Position numbers and translations under genes: made by a program. Positions 1-7,970 of a stretch of DNA of 64,000 nucleotides are shown here, piece by piece. The notes under the pieces were generated by a model that saw only the letters and a list, made by a program, of their open reading frames with translations, searched no databases and was not told the DNA's origin. Each line of letters starts with the position of its first letter. Position 1 is the first letter of the stretch. Origin of the DNA: Neobacillus sp. YX16 (GTDB lineage: Bacteria; Bacillota; Bacilli; Bacillales; Cytobacillaceae); contig NZ_CP126115.1 of assembly GCF_030123505.1 (NCBI RefSeq), positions 3,052,001 to 3,116,000 on the forward strand. The letters run 5' to 3'.

Positions 1-810
1 GCTGGAAGAACGGATATTCCTGTTTACAAGGGGGTTGTCAAACCGTTAATACGTCCAATAAAGTTTGCCAAGCACATTCACGGCGATAACGGTCTCGGTG
101 GTGTTGAACTCCCTATACCTTCAGTTTCAGTGGCGGAAGGGTATGCTGCGATGGAGATTGTGAAGCGCGTTAACGAGGCACCCAATGAAATCACTATTAT
201 GGCGATAGGTCCAGTGACAAATGTGGCACTCGCCCTTTCCATCGACCCAAGTATTGCGCAAAAGGTGAAAAGAATCATCGTCATGGGCGGTGCAGTCCGC
301 GTTGCCGGAAACATTACTCCTACGGCTACATTCAATTTAAATTGTGATCCGGAGGCTGCGCGGGTGTTGTACGAGTCGGGTGCGCCTATCGTTCAGGTTG
401 GTCTCGATGTATGTACAAAGGTGAGGATTTCGAAGGAAAACCTTGATTTTATAAAGGAATCGGGTAATCGTCCCGGAGCATTCCTCGTTGAGGCAGCCGA
501 ATTCCGCCGTCAGGCATACAGCAAAGCGCAGCTTACTTCAGATACGGAGACAGGTGTCTTTTTCAACGACTTGCCTGTCGTTGCCTATGCACTTTGGCCA
601 GAACTCTTTGAGGTGCAGCTGGCATTTGTTTCGATTGAGACGGCAGGGGTGCTGACGGCTGGTCAGACTGTCGCAGAATTTACAGGGCAGTGGGGTCATC
701 CGGAAGCCAATACCTCAATCCTCATGGGGGTTGATGGGGAAAGTGTGGCAAAACGGTTTGCCGATCGGATTTCTACCTTAGAACCTAAAAGCTCGAGCCT
801 TATAAATTAA
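1..810 (+). CDS. Nucleoside hydrolase family protein (5' end outside window)
   Basis: This is the C-terminal part of an inosine-uridine-preferring nucleoside hydrolase; the reading frame is open from base 1, so the start and the N-terminal Asp-rich calcium motif lie upstream of the window. The visible part has the family segment HIHGDNGLGG, the central FNLNCDPEAARVL region and the C-terminal stretch ending in PEANTSILMGVDG. The family hydrolyses the N-glycosidic bond of nucleosides to base plus ribose in the cytoplasm. Where most members have an HDPL-type motif, this one reads NDLP, so the conserved His is Asn while the Asp is kept; substrate range may therefore differ. It is followed after 67 bp by an ECF transporter, which suggests, by inference only, that the transporter imports a nucleoside-like or sugar-acid-like compound. 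Confidence 0.85.
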   Translation, partial: AGRTDIPVYKGVVKPLIRPIKFAKHIHGDNGLGGVELPIPSVSVAEGYAAMEIVKRVNEAPNEITIMAIGPVTNVALALSIDPSIAQKVKRIIVMGGAVRVAGNITPTATFNLNCDPEAARVLYESGAPIVQVGLDVCTKVRISKENLDFIKESGNRPGAFLVEAAEFRRQAYSKAQLTSDTETGVFFNDLPVVAYALWPELFEVQLAFVSIETAGVLTAGQTVAEFTGQWGHPEANTSILMGVDGESVAKRFADRISTLEPKSSSLIN

Positions 811-877
811 TTAAATTTTACTTCAAGAGCAACTGGGCGAAATATCTGTAAAACCCATTTAAAAAGGAGGATGAAAT

Positions 878-1480
878 ATGAAAGGGATTAAAAAAGATTT
901 TACACTTTTTGCAATTTTGCTCATTCCCATTGGTGTCGCCGTTAATGTAGTTGCTGGAGAACTAGTCGAATTGTTAAAGATACCTCTCTTCTTGAATCAA
1001 ATTGGGACGATGATTGTTGCGATGGTAGCTGGTCCATGGGTTGGAGCGATAACAGGAGGGGTCTCAAAACTCATTTTTGGAATATTTAACCCTACTCAGT
1101 TAGCATTCATGCCGGTTGCCATGGCCTCCGGAATTGTAGTAGGTTTGTTAGCTAAGAAGGGAATGACAACAAAAGTTTGGAAGGTTGCCATTACTGGTTT
1201 TATTGTGGCGATTGTTGCGATACTAATTGCGACTCCGACAACGGTTATTGTTTTTGGCGGGGCATCCGGAACCGGATCAGATGCACTAACTGCAATTGTC
1301 TTAGCTTCAGGAAAAGAAATTTGGACTGCTGTTGTTACTCAAAAGATATTTGTTGAAAGTATCGATAAAATACTTTCAATATTTGTGGCCTATATGATTG
1401 TTCGGAAGATGTCTGATCAATACCTTTCTAAACAAAACTATGGACACTTATATATAAAAAATAAGACGATAGCTTCATAG
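878..1480 (+). CDS. ECF transporter S component (substrate-binding membrane subunit)
   Basis: A 200-residue, very hydrophobic protein with about five to six membrane segments and a GPWVGAITGGVSKLIFG-type core, typical in size and pattern of ECF S components. It would bind the substrate in the membrane and dock on the EcfT/EcfA module encoded directly downstream. The start is supported by an AAAAAGGAGG site 6-8 bp upstream of ATG 878. The substrate cannot be read from the sequence. The upstream nucleoside hydrolase and the downstream tetronate-type enzymes make a nucleoside, sugar or sugar acid the best guesses. A 196-bp gap with a strong RNA structure separates it from the T gene, which is unusual because the rest of the ECF genes overlap. 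Confidence 0.8.
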   Translation: MKGIKKDFTLFAILLIPIGVAVNVVAGELVELLKIPLFLNQIGTMIVAMVAGPWVGAITGGVSKLIFGIFNPTQLAFMPVAMASGIVVGLLAKKGMTTKVWKVAITGFIVAIVAILIATPTTVIVFGGASGTGSDALTAIVLASGKEIWTAVVTQKIFVESIDKILSIFVAYMIVRKMSDQYLSKQNYGHLYIKNKTIAS

Positions 1481-1495
1481 AATATAGTAATAGTC

Positions 1496-1573
1496 ATGGG
1501 GTGGGTGAGAATGTGGATAGCAATGCCTAACCTCACCACTCACCCCATTATGAAGTTTTCCTACTATCCACAT
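1496..1573 (+). promoter_or_regulatory. Predicted H-type RNA pseudoknot between ecfS and ecfT
   Basis: Stem A pairs ATGGGGTG (1496-1503) with CACCCCAT (1541-1548) and continues with GGTGAG (1504-1509) against CTCACC (1532-1537), leaving only a 3-base bulge. Its loop (1510-1531) contains ATGTGGATAG (1511-1520), an exact complement of CTATCCACAT (1564-1573) downstream. The two helices interleave, giving a pseudoknot or two competing folds. No U-tract follows, so it does not look like a simple terminator. Function (ligand sensing, processing site, differential expression of S versus T/A) is inference. Confidence 0.55.
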
Positions 1574-1676
1574 ATATTTTATAAACATAAGAGAGGCTTG
1601 AGAGTATTAAAACCCAATTTTTTCACCATGAAAGAAGGGGAAAAATGAACCTTAAAATGAAATGGGAGATAAAAAT

Positions 1677-2426
1677 ATGGAAAAACTAGGGACCTTTATT
1701 CTTAATCTATATCCAACTACGAAATTTTTGTTTGCAGTATTTTTGATGATCACTCCATTACTGTTACCAGGTTATCTATATTCATACTTGGTCCCCGTGT
1801 TGTGCTTAATCATTGCGATAATTGCTGGAAAAACAAAGCTATATGTAGACATTGTCTTTAAGGGACTGCTTTCGATCGTATTCATGATTTTTCTTTTGCA
1901 ATCATTCTTCTATCCGGGAGATACCATATTATGGTCATGGAAGATATTCTCCATTAGACAAGAAGGAATTGACTTTAGTGTACAATTAACTTCCAAAATT
2001 TTAGCGGTAGGATCAGCCATTGTTTTATTTTTCCAGATTACAAAAATAAATGACTTAGCCCGTTCTCTAGAAATATTAGGGGTTTCGCCGAAAGCCACCT
2101 ATGTGCTTTCATCCGCACTTAATATTATTCCGGAGATGAGGACGCATTTATTAAGAATAATGGATGCACAAAAAACGCGCGGTGTGGAAACGGAAGGGAA
2201 TCTTCGAATCCGTTTGAAAGCATTTTTTCCGGCATTAACCCCTCTGATTTTATCGTCATTTTCAAGTACAGATGAGAAAGCTATAACATTGGAATCCAGG
2301 GCATTCACCGCCCGAACCAAAAAGACAAGTTTACATCAATTGGAAAAGACTAAGAGTGATTCAGTAGTAAGGGTTTTACTATTGATTTTATTTGTATTCA
2401 TCTTGATCTGGAGGTTTTTCTTATGA
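1677..2426 (+). CDS. ECF transporter T component (energy-coupling transmembrane subunit)
   Basis: A 249-residue membrane protein with several hydrophobic segments and a cytosolic region carrying the coupling signature: AQKTRGVETEG, the typical Ala-Arg-Gly motif of EcfT that contacts the ATPases, at roughly residue 160. ATG 1677 is preferred over the in-frame ATG 1662 because GGGAGA sits 6 bp before it. The stop overlaps the start of the next ATPase gene (ATGA at 2423-2426), so translation is probably coupled. It links the S component to the ATPase pair in the membrane. Confidence 0.85.
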   Translation: MEKLGTFILNLYPTTKFLFAVFLMITPLLLPGYLYSYLVPVLCLIIAIIAGKTKLYVDIVFKGLLSIVFMIFLLQSFFYPGDTILWSWKIFSIRQEGIDFSVQLTSKILAVGSAIVLFFQITKINDLARSLEILGVSPKATYVLSSALNIIPEMRTHLLRIMDAQKTRGVETEGNLRIRLKAFFPALTPLILSSFSSTDEKAITLESRAFTARTKKTSLHQLEKTKSDSVVRVLLLILFVFILIWRFFL

Positions 2427-3286
2427 GTGGCATAGAGATCAGAAATCTATCTTACCAGTACCCTACTGGCAGTGAAAAGGTTTTGCAAAATATTAATCTG
2501 AATATTGAAAGTGGAAAGTTTTATGCCTTTGTAGGTGTAAATGGCGGAGGCAAAACCACACTTTGTAATGTTATTCGAGGCTTTATTCCACATTTTTTTA
2601 AGGGAGATATCAGTGGTGAAGTATTGATAGACGGGAAGGATGTGCGTGATTGGGATACAAGTGATCTTGCGCAGAAGGTGGGATTTGTCTTCCAAAATCC
2701 TTTTACTCAAATCAGTGGAGTGAAAGAAACCGTTTTTGATGAGATTGCTTTTGGCCTTGAGAATTTAGGAGTTGAAGTCAGTCTTATTAGACATAAAGTT
2801 CAAGAAATAATTAGCTTACTTGGCATTGGCTATATACAAGACAAAAATCCAAATGAACTTTCAGGCGGGCAAAAACAAAGAGTGGCTCTCGCATCGATAA
2901 TCGTGATGGAGCCAGATATTCTTATATTCGATGAACCAACATCACAATTGGATCCGCAGGGCACGGAGGAAATCTTTAAAGCAATAGATATTATGAAGAA
3001 AAAAGGAAAAACCATTATATTAGTAGAGCATAAAATTGAATTAATCGCGGAGTATGCAGACTATATTGTCGTTCTTCAGGATGGACAAATTAAGAGACAG
3101 GGAAGAACGGAAGATGTTCTTACTCACGAAGATACACAGGACTTTGGGATAGGATTAACCCAGTATACACTATTAGATTTACAAATGCGGAAACACAATA
3201 TGAATACCGAAAGAATTCCCATTACAGAAAGTGACTCCATTAAAGTGATGAAAGAATGGATGTCATTACAAGGGGTGAAAGCATGA
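2423..3286 (+). CDS. ECF transporter ATPase, first subunit (EcfA-like)
   Basis: A 287-residue ABC ATPase of the CbiO/EcfA group. Walker A reads GVNGGGKTT (residues ~39-47), the Q-loop is FQNPFTQ, the signature is a complete LSGGQKQRVA, Walker B is ILIFDEPTS and the switch His lies in VEHK. It would hydrolyse ATP to drive the S/T membrane complex. It overlaps the T gene by 4 bp and the next ATPase by 4 bp (ATGA at 3283-3286), forming a tight unit. Its full signature contrasts with the degenerate one in its partner. Confidence 0.88.
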   Translation: MSGIEIRNLSYQYPTGSEKVLQNINLNIESGKFYAFVGVNGGGKTTLCNVIRGFIPHFFKGDISGEVLIDGKDVRDWDTSDLAQKVGFVFQNPFTQISGVKETVFDEIAFGLENLGVEVSLIRHKVQEIISLLGIGYIQDKNPNELSGGQKQRVALASIIVMEPDILIFDEPTSQLDPQGTEEIFKAIDIMKKKGKTIILVEHKIELIAEYADYIVVLQDGQIKRQGRTEDVLTHEDTQDFGIGLTQYTLLDLQMRKHNMNTERIPITESDSIKVMKEWMSLQGVKA

Positions 3287-4089
3287 GTTTTTTAACGTTA
3301 AATGACATTACCTATCGTTATCCCAATGGTTTTATGGCTGTTGAAAATGTCAGCATGTCTTTCGAAAAGGGTGAATCGGTAGCTATAATTGGACAAAATG
3401 GTGCTGGGAAAACGACAACAGTGAAAATGATGAATGGATTATTAAAGCCGACAAAAGGTGATGTCATTATTGGTGGCTTAAATACAAAAGAATATACAAC
3501 CGCTCAGATAGCTAGAAAAGTAGGATATGTATTTCAAAACCCTGATGATCAAATTTTTCATGAAAATGTAAAAAGCGAAATAAGGTTTGGTCCTAAAAAC
3601 CTTGGATTTTCGGAGGCGAAGATTGAAGAAAACGTAATGAAGGCAGCAGAATTAACGGGAATTGTGCCTTTATTAGATATACATCCGTATAATTTGCCTT
3701 ATTCTCTGAAAAAATTTGTAACGATTGCCTCGGTGATTGCGATGGATACAGAGACGATTATCTTAGATGAGCCAACCGCTGGTCAAGACTCTCTTGCAAT
3801 TAAAAGATTAGGTTCCATTATTGATTCATTAGTTCAAGAAGGGAAAACCATTATTACCATTACACATGATATGGAATTTGTCGTTGAAAATTTTGACCGA
3901 GTCATCGTAATGGCAAATAAGAGAGTAGTCGCAGATAGTACGAAGCAGGAAATATTCTGGAATCATGACATCTTGGAAGAAGCAATGCTAAAACAGCCAC
4001 ATATCAGTCGATTAAGTCATGCACTAAATTTAAATGAGAAAATATTAAATATTGACCAAATGATAGATACGCTAAAAGTGATCAGATGA
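3283..4089 (+). CDS. ECF transporter ATPase, second subunit with atypical signature
   Basis: A 268-residue ABC ATPase starting at ATG 3283 (ATGA overlap with the previous stop, AGGGGTG ribosome site at ~3271); an upstream in-frame ATG at 3256 lies inside the previous gene and is less likely. Walker A is GQNGAGKTT, the Q-loop FQNPDDQ and Walker B IILDEPTAGQD. The ABC signature is LPYSLKKFVTIA instead of LSGGQ, so one composite ATP site of the heterodimer may be weak. Such variants do occur in ECF ATPases. It completes a dedicated ECF module with its own S component. Confidence 0.85.
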   Translation: MSFLTLNDITYRYPNGFMAVENVSMSFEKGESVAIIGQNGAGKTTTVKMMNGLLKPTKGDVIIGGLNTKEYTTAQIARKVGYVFQNPDDQIFHENVKSEIRFGPKNLGFSEAKIEENVMKAAELTGIVPLLDIHPYNLPYSLKKFVTIASVIAMDTETIILDEPTAGQDSLAIKRLGSIIDSLVQEGKTIITITHDMEFVVENFDRVIVMANKRVVADSTKQEIFWNHDILEEAMLKQPHISRLSHALNLNEKILNIDQMIDTLKVIR

Positions 4090-4128
4090 ATGAAACTCTA
4101 GTACTACTAAAATAGAAGGAGAATTGAT

Positions 4129-4806
4129 ATGAAAATTGGTATTATTCATGCAACATGTAATGCTGTGCCACCTTTAAATGCAGCGTTCAAAAAGCTAGCC
4201 CCGGAAGTAACGGTTTTAAATTTTGTTGATGAAAATATTCAGTACTATGCAAACCAAATTAATGGAATCGATGATAAATTATATCGAGATTTTGTAGATA
4301 TTGCAGTTAAAGCACAGGAGGCAGGTGTTGATGCAATCATTGTAGCATGCACCGTGCTGACACCTGTTGTAGATTCTGTGAAGCCATTTATATCCGTACC
4401 CATTTTTGCGGTTGATCGTCCAATGTTAGAAAAGGCAGTCAATCATTATAAAAAAATAGGCGTTGTTGCGACGACTGCCCCATCAGGACCAGCAACAAAA
4501 GCCCAATTGGAGAGGATTGCCAACCTTTTGGGGAAAGAAGTTGAAGTAGATATACAAATTAATACGCAGGCTATGACTGAATTGAAAGCCGGAAATGAGG
4601 AAGAACATAATCGTCTTAATTGTCGTGCTGCAGCGGAATTGAAAGAAAGAGGATGTGAAGTGATCGTTCTTGCGCAGATTACTCAGGCATCTGCAGAAAA
4701 GGAAACCAATACACTAGGTCTACCAGTGTTGACTAGTCCAAAAGAAGCGGTAAAAGCGGTAATCAGTGCGTTAGAAAGTGAAAAACTAAATAAAGTTCGC
4801 AGCTAA
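4129..4806 (+). CDS. Aspartate/glutamate racemase superfamily protein with one catalytic Cys
   Basis: A 225-residue protein with the two-domain Asp/Glu/hydantoin racemase fold pattern. The first catalytic Cys is in VACTVLTPV (about residue 74). The second, normally in a GCT/GCA motif of the C-terminal domain, is absent: the equivalent stretch reads VLAQITQAS. The protein therefore probably is not a two-base racemase; it may be an isomerase, epimerase or lyase acting in the sugar-acid pathway encoded next to it. Start ATG 4129 has GAAGGAG 8 bp upstream. It lies between the ECF genes and the tetronate-type enzymes in the same direction with short gaps, so it is likely in the same operon. Confidence 0.75.
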   Translation: MKIGIIHATCNAVPPLNAAFKKLAPEVTVLNFVDENIQYYANQINGIDDKLYRDFVDIAVKAQEAGVDAIIVACTVLTPVVDSVKPFISVPIFAVDRPMLEKAVNHYKKIGVVATTAPSGPATKAQLERIANLLGKEVEVDIQINTQAMTELKAGNEEEHNRLNCRAAAELKERGCEVIVLAQITQASAEKETNTLGLPVLTSPKEAVKAVISALESEKLNKVRS

Positions 4807-4884
4807 AATCTATTGCGAAAAATCTGAAGATTATTAATTTTATAAAGCCTTAAAATTATTTATAAATAAAAGGAGTGTTCCTCA

Positions 4885-5808
4885 ATGAAAGTAAGTTATA
4901 TTGGATTAGGTGTAATGGGCACGGGAATGGCATTAAATCTTGCAAAAGGTGAAAATGAAGGTGAATTTGATTATCTTGTATGTGATGCAAATCCAAATGC
5001 TCTTGAACCATTCAAGGAAAAAGGAATTAAAACCACAACGAATAGTATAGATACAGTCGATAGTGATTATATTTTTCTCTGTTTACCAGATTTAGAGATT
5101 GTAAAAGAATTGGTAGTAGGAGAGAACGGTCTATTAAAGCATCTGGAACCTGGTCAAACAATTGTTGACTTTAGTACCATTAGTTATTTAGGTGCAATCG
5201 AAATTGCAGAAACCTGCAGAGCGAATGGAATTGAATATATGGATTGTCCGATTTCTGGTCATCCGAGAAAAACTATCGAAGGAACACTTAGTATCATGTG
5301 TGGTGGGAATGAAGAATTATTTAACACAATAAAACCTATGCTTGATCGAATGGGGACACAGGTACTCTACATGGGTGAAAACGGGGCTGGACAGCTGACG
5401 AAGATGATTAATAACTGTGCATTAAATATTTGTTGTGCAAGCTTTAGTGAACTATTGCCAGTTGGTGTAAAACTTGGTTTAGATCCAGAAAAACTCGGTG
5501 ACATATTAATGACAGCTACAGGGTCCAGTTTTGCTTCACAAACATTGATTCCTAAGGTTTTAGAAGGGGATTTTGAACATAGTTTTTCACTAGAAAGAGC
5601 ATATAAAGATATGGAAAGTATGAATGAAGTATTAGTGAAATACCAAATTCCGCTGCCAACTTTGAGCGGAACAATGCAAACTTATCAACTTGCATTACAT
5701 AACGGACAAGGTGATTACTACAAGCATGCAATGATTCGCTACTTTGAAGATTTGTTAGGTGTAAAGGTTCGTAAAAAAGACTTTGCAGAAGTTCAATCTG
5801 TTAAATAA
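4885..5808 (+). CDS. NAD(P)-dependent beta-hydroxyacid dehydrogenase (3-hydroxyisobutyrate dehydrogenase family)
   Basis: A 307-residue enzyme with an N-terminal Rossmann motif GLGVMGTGMA, a substrate-binding segment (CPISGHPRKTIEGTLSIMCGG) and the catalytic lysine region NGAGQLTKMINN near residue 170. Members oxidise 2- or 3-hydroxy acids using NAD(P). Placed directly before a four-carbon acid sugar kinase and a class II aldolase, it matches the known order LtnD-like dehydrogenase, OtnK-like kinase, OtnC-like decarboxylase of tetronate catabolism, in which the hydroxyl next to the carboxyl is oxidised first. The exact sugar acid is not known. AAAGGAGTG precedes ATG 4885. Confidence 0.85.
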   Translation: MKVSYIGLGVMGTGMALNLAKGENEGEFDYLVCDANPNALEPFKEKGIKTTTNSIDTVDSDYIFLCLPDLEIVKELVVGENGLLKHLEPGQTIVDFSTISYLGAIEIAETCRANGIEYMDCPISGHPRKTIEGTLSIMCGGNEELFNTIKPMLDRMGTQVLYMGENGAGQLTKMINNCALNICCASFSELLPVGVKLGLDPEKLGDILMTATGSSFASQTLIPKVLEGDFEHSFSLERAYKDMESMNEVLVKYQIPLPTLSGTMQTYQLALHNGQGDYYKHAMIRYFEDLLGVKVRKKDFAEVQSVK

Positions 5809-5842
5809 CATGCATCTAAAAAGATAATAAGGGGTGAACCTA

Positions 5843-7072
5843 GTGCGTTTTGGTTGTGTTGCAGATGATTTTACCGGTGCTAGTGACATCGCTTCTTTTT
5901 TTGTAAAAGGTGGACTTAGTACTGTTTTATACAATGGAGTACCGAACGTTGATGAGGCTCCACAGGCGGAGGTATGTGTAATTGCTTTAAAAACCCGTAC
6001 CCAAGACCCAAAAGAAGCTGTCAAAGATTCCCTTGAGGCAATAAGCTGGTTAAAAGAGCAGGGTGCACAACAATTTTATATAAAATATTGCTCTACATTT
6101 GATTCTACACCTGAGGGGAATATTGGACCAATCTGTGATGCGGTAATGCAAAAGCTGGATGTTCCCTATACGATTCTTTGTCCAGCGCTTCCGGTAAATG
6201 GGCGTACTGTTAAAGAAGGGTGCTTATATGTCAATGGAGTTCCATTGCATGAGAGCCCAATGAAGGATCATCCGCTTACTCCAATGTGGGATTGTGATCT
6301 AGTCCGTTTAATGAATGCACAAAGCATGTTCCCTAGTGTTAAAATCTCAGACTCTTCCAATAAGGAAGAAGTAAATGAATTTATTGCAAGAATGAAAAAT
6401 AAGCATGAAAAATTTTATATTGTACCAGATTACGAGAAAGAAGAAGATGCCCAAAAGCTGGTCCATTTATTTGGAAATCTGAAACTGATTACTGGCGGTA
6501 GTGGTCTAGCATATCTATTGGCGAAAATGATTAAGAAAAATGCTGAAGCAGATGGATTTGAACGGTCTGAGTCACCTGCGTTCCTATTAGCAGGGAGCTG
6601 CAGTGAAGCGACACGAAACCAGATATTAGAATATCAAAAATATGGCGGCGAAACGTATTTTATGGATCCCATGAAATTACTTTCAGGTGAAGAATCGGTA
6701 GAGAAGATTTGGAATGTGATTTCTCAAAACAAAGAAAAATCGATTTTAGTATATAGCAGCGACACACCTGAGAATGTCAAACGAATTCAACAACAAGGGA
6801 AGGAAGAAGTTGCAGAAAAATTAGAAAAAGCAACTGCAGATTTAGCAGAACTTGCTGTCCAAGCAGGGTTCCACAGAATCATTGTGGCTGGTGGTGAAAC
6901 GAGTGGAGCAGTAGCAAAAAGGCTCGGGTTCAATGGATACCATATTGGAGATAGTATTGCACCTGGAGTACCCATCATGATACCTATAGAGGATCACCGA
7001 ATTCGAATCGTGTTTAAAAGTGGAAACTTTGGAAATTCTGATTTTTTCCTGCGTGCTTTATCTTTAACATAA
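5843..7072 (+). CDS. Four-carbon acid sugar kinase family protein (OtnK/DtnK-like)
   Basis: A 409-residue member of the DUF1537-type kinase family. The N-terminal domain begins FGCVADDFTGASD, the usual substrate-binding motif, and the C-terminal nucleotide-binding domain has AGGETSGAVAKRL. Characterised relatives phosphorylate 3-oxo-tetronates or related sugar acids with ATP. GTG 5843 is chosen as start because AAGGGGTGA lies 7 bp upstream; a GTG at 5834 falls inside that ribosome site. It follows the dehydrogenase by 34 bp and precedes the aldolase by 18 bp, so the three are one catabolic unit. Confidence 0.85.
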   Translation: MRFGCVADDFTGASDIASFFVKGGLSTVLYNGVPNVDEAPQAEVCVIALKTRTQDPKEAVKDSLEAISWLKEQGAQQFYIKYCSTFDSTPEGNIGPICDAVMQKLDVPYTILCPALPVNGRTVKEGCLYVNGVPLHESPMKDHPLTPMWDCDLVRLMNAQSMFPSVKISDSSNKEEVNEFIARMKNKHEKFYIVPDYEKEEDAQKLVHLFGNLKLITGGSGLAYLLAKMIKKNAEADGFERSESPAFLLAGSCSEATRNQILEYQKYGGETYFMDPMKLLSGEESVEKIWNVISQNKEKSILVYSSDTPENVKRIQQQGKEEVAEKLEKATADLAELAVQAGFHRIIVAGGETSGAVAKRLGFNGYHIGDSIAPGVPIMIPIEDHRIRIVFKSGNFGNSDFFLRALSLT

Positions 7073-7090
7073 TAGAGAGAAGTGGTAAGT

Positions 7091-7675
7091 ATGAAAGATA
7101 CATTAGATAAGAAGATTAATAATGCGATATGGGTTGCCCATAGTCTCTTTCAACGTGGAAAAGCTACAGGAAGTGTCGCTAACTTAAGCTTTTTACATGA
7201 AGATAAAATTTATATTACTGCTACTGGAACATGCTTTGGAACACTGAAACCAGATGAGTTTGCTGTTCTCGACATGGATGGAAATCAATATGATCACTTA
7301 AAACCAAGTAAAGAATGGCCGTTACATTTGTCCGTATACAAAGCAAATCCAGATACAGGTGCAGTTCTTCATACACACAGTACGTATAGTGTGCTTTGGA
7401 GTTGTTTACCTGGGCTAAATGAATCAGATTGTATGCCGGATCATACACCATATTTGAAAATGAAATTGGGAACTGTTGGCTTAATTCCTTATGAAAAACC
7501 GGGAAGCAAAGAACTGTTTAGCGTATTTGAAAAACGTGTAACGGCTAGTGATGGCTGGCTTTTGAGCCATCATGGCCCGGTTGTACCAGGAATAGATATC
7601 ATGGATGCATTTTTCACATTAGAAGAGTTAGAGGAAAGTGCAAAGATTGCATGGGAGTTACGAAAAGAACTATAA
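7091..7675 (+). CDS. Class II aldolase/adducin family protein (OtnC-like decarboxylase)
   Basis: A 194-residue zinc enzyme of the L-fuculose-phosphate aldolase family. Metal ligands are visible in LHTHSTYS (two His) and LSHHGPVV (His), and the G-T/S-G-N-type phosphate loop is represented by GSVANLS near the N-terminus. In tetronate pathways the OtnC branch decarboxylates 3-oxo-tetronate 4-phosphate to dihydroxyacetone phosphate; the same role is inferred here from the neighbouring kinase and dehydrogenase. ATG 7091 follows GAGAGAAG; the upstream GTG 7082 is too close to it. It is the last gene of the cluster, ended by a terminator. Confidence 0.83.
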   Translation: MKDTLDKKINNAIWVAHSLFQRGKATGSVANLSFLHEDKIYITATGTCFGTLKPDEFAVLDMDGNQYDHLKPSKEWPLHLSVYKANPDTGAVLHTHSTYSVLWSCLPGLNESDCMPDHTPYLKMKLGTVGLIPYEKPGSKELFSVFEKRVTASDGWLLSHHGPVVPGIDIMDAFFTLEELEESAKIAWELRKEL

Positions 7676-7716
7676 CTTTTCAAGTTCTTGAATGCGTAAA
7701 TAGAGGAATTTACACA

Positions 7717-7748
7717 GGGCATTTTCATATGGAAATGCTCCTTTTTTC
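7717..7748 (+). terminator. Rho-independent terminator after the sugar-acid cluster
   Basis: GGGCATTTTC and GGAAATGCTC form a hairpin around ATAT and are followed by a run of T. It closes the operon that ends with the class II aldolase. Confidence 0.8.
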
Positions 7749-7763
7749 GTATAAATAAAAAAT

Positions 7764-7947
7764 GGCTGTGTTAAAGGAAAATATTGATTTTAGAACTCTG
7801 TTGATTTGTGCGTAAGGAGCGAGACTCCTGCAGGGACGGGACAGGGGAGACCCCTCATGCGCGCTTTAGCGCCGAGGAGGCTTCCCGAACCGCCTGCGGA
7901 AAGCGAAGCGCCTGGAGCACAAATCAACAGCCCAATCTACCACAGCC
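7764..7947. repeat. Dispersed Bacillus-type imperfect palindromic repeat
   Basis: The ends are exact inverted repeats: CTGTTGATTTGTGC (7798-7811) and GCACAAATCAACAG (7917-7930), nested within GGCTGTG (7764-7770) and CACAGCC (7941-7947). The interior is much more GC-rich than its surroundings and carries segments such as GCGAGACTCCTGC and GAGGAGGCTTCCCG, which I recall from repeats scattered through many Bacillus genomes. It sits immediately before the EamA transporter gene and extends that reading frame upstream artificially. Confidence 0.7.
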
Positions 7948-7970
7948 TAAAAATAAAAAAAGGATGTAGA

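Noticed and set aside
7806-7970. 55-codon N-terminal extension of the EamA transporter
   Set aside because: It translates the GC-rich palindromic repeat; a ribosome site and ATG at 7971 give the normal family N-terminus.
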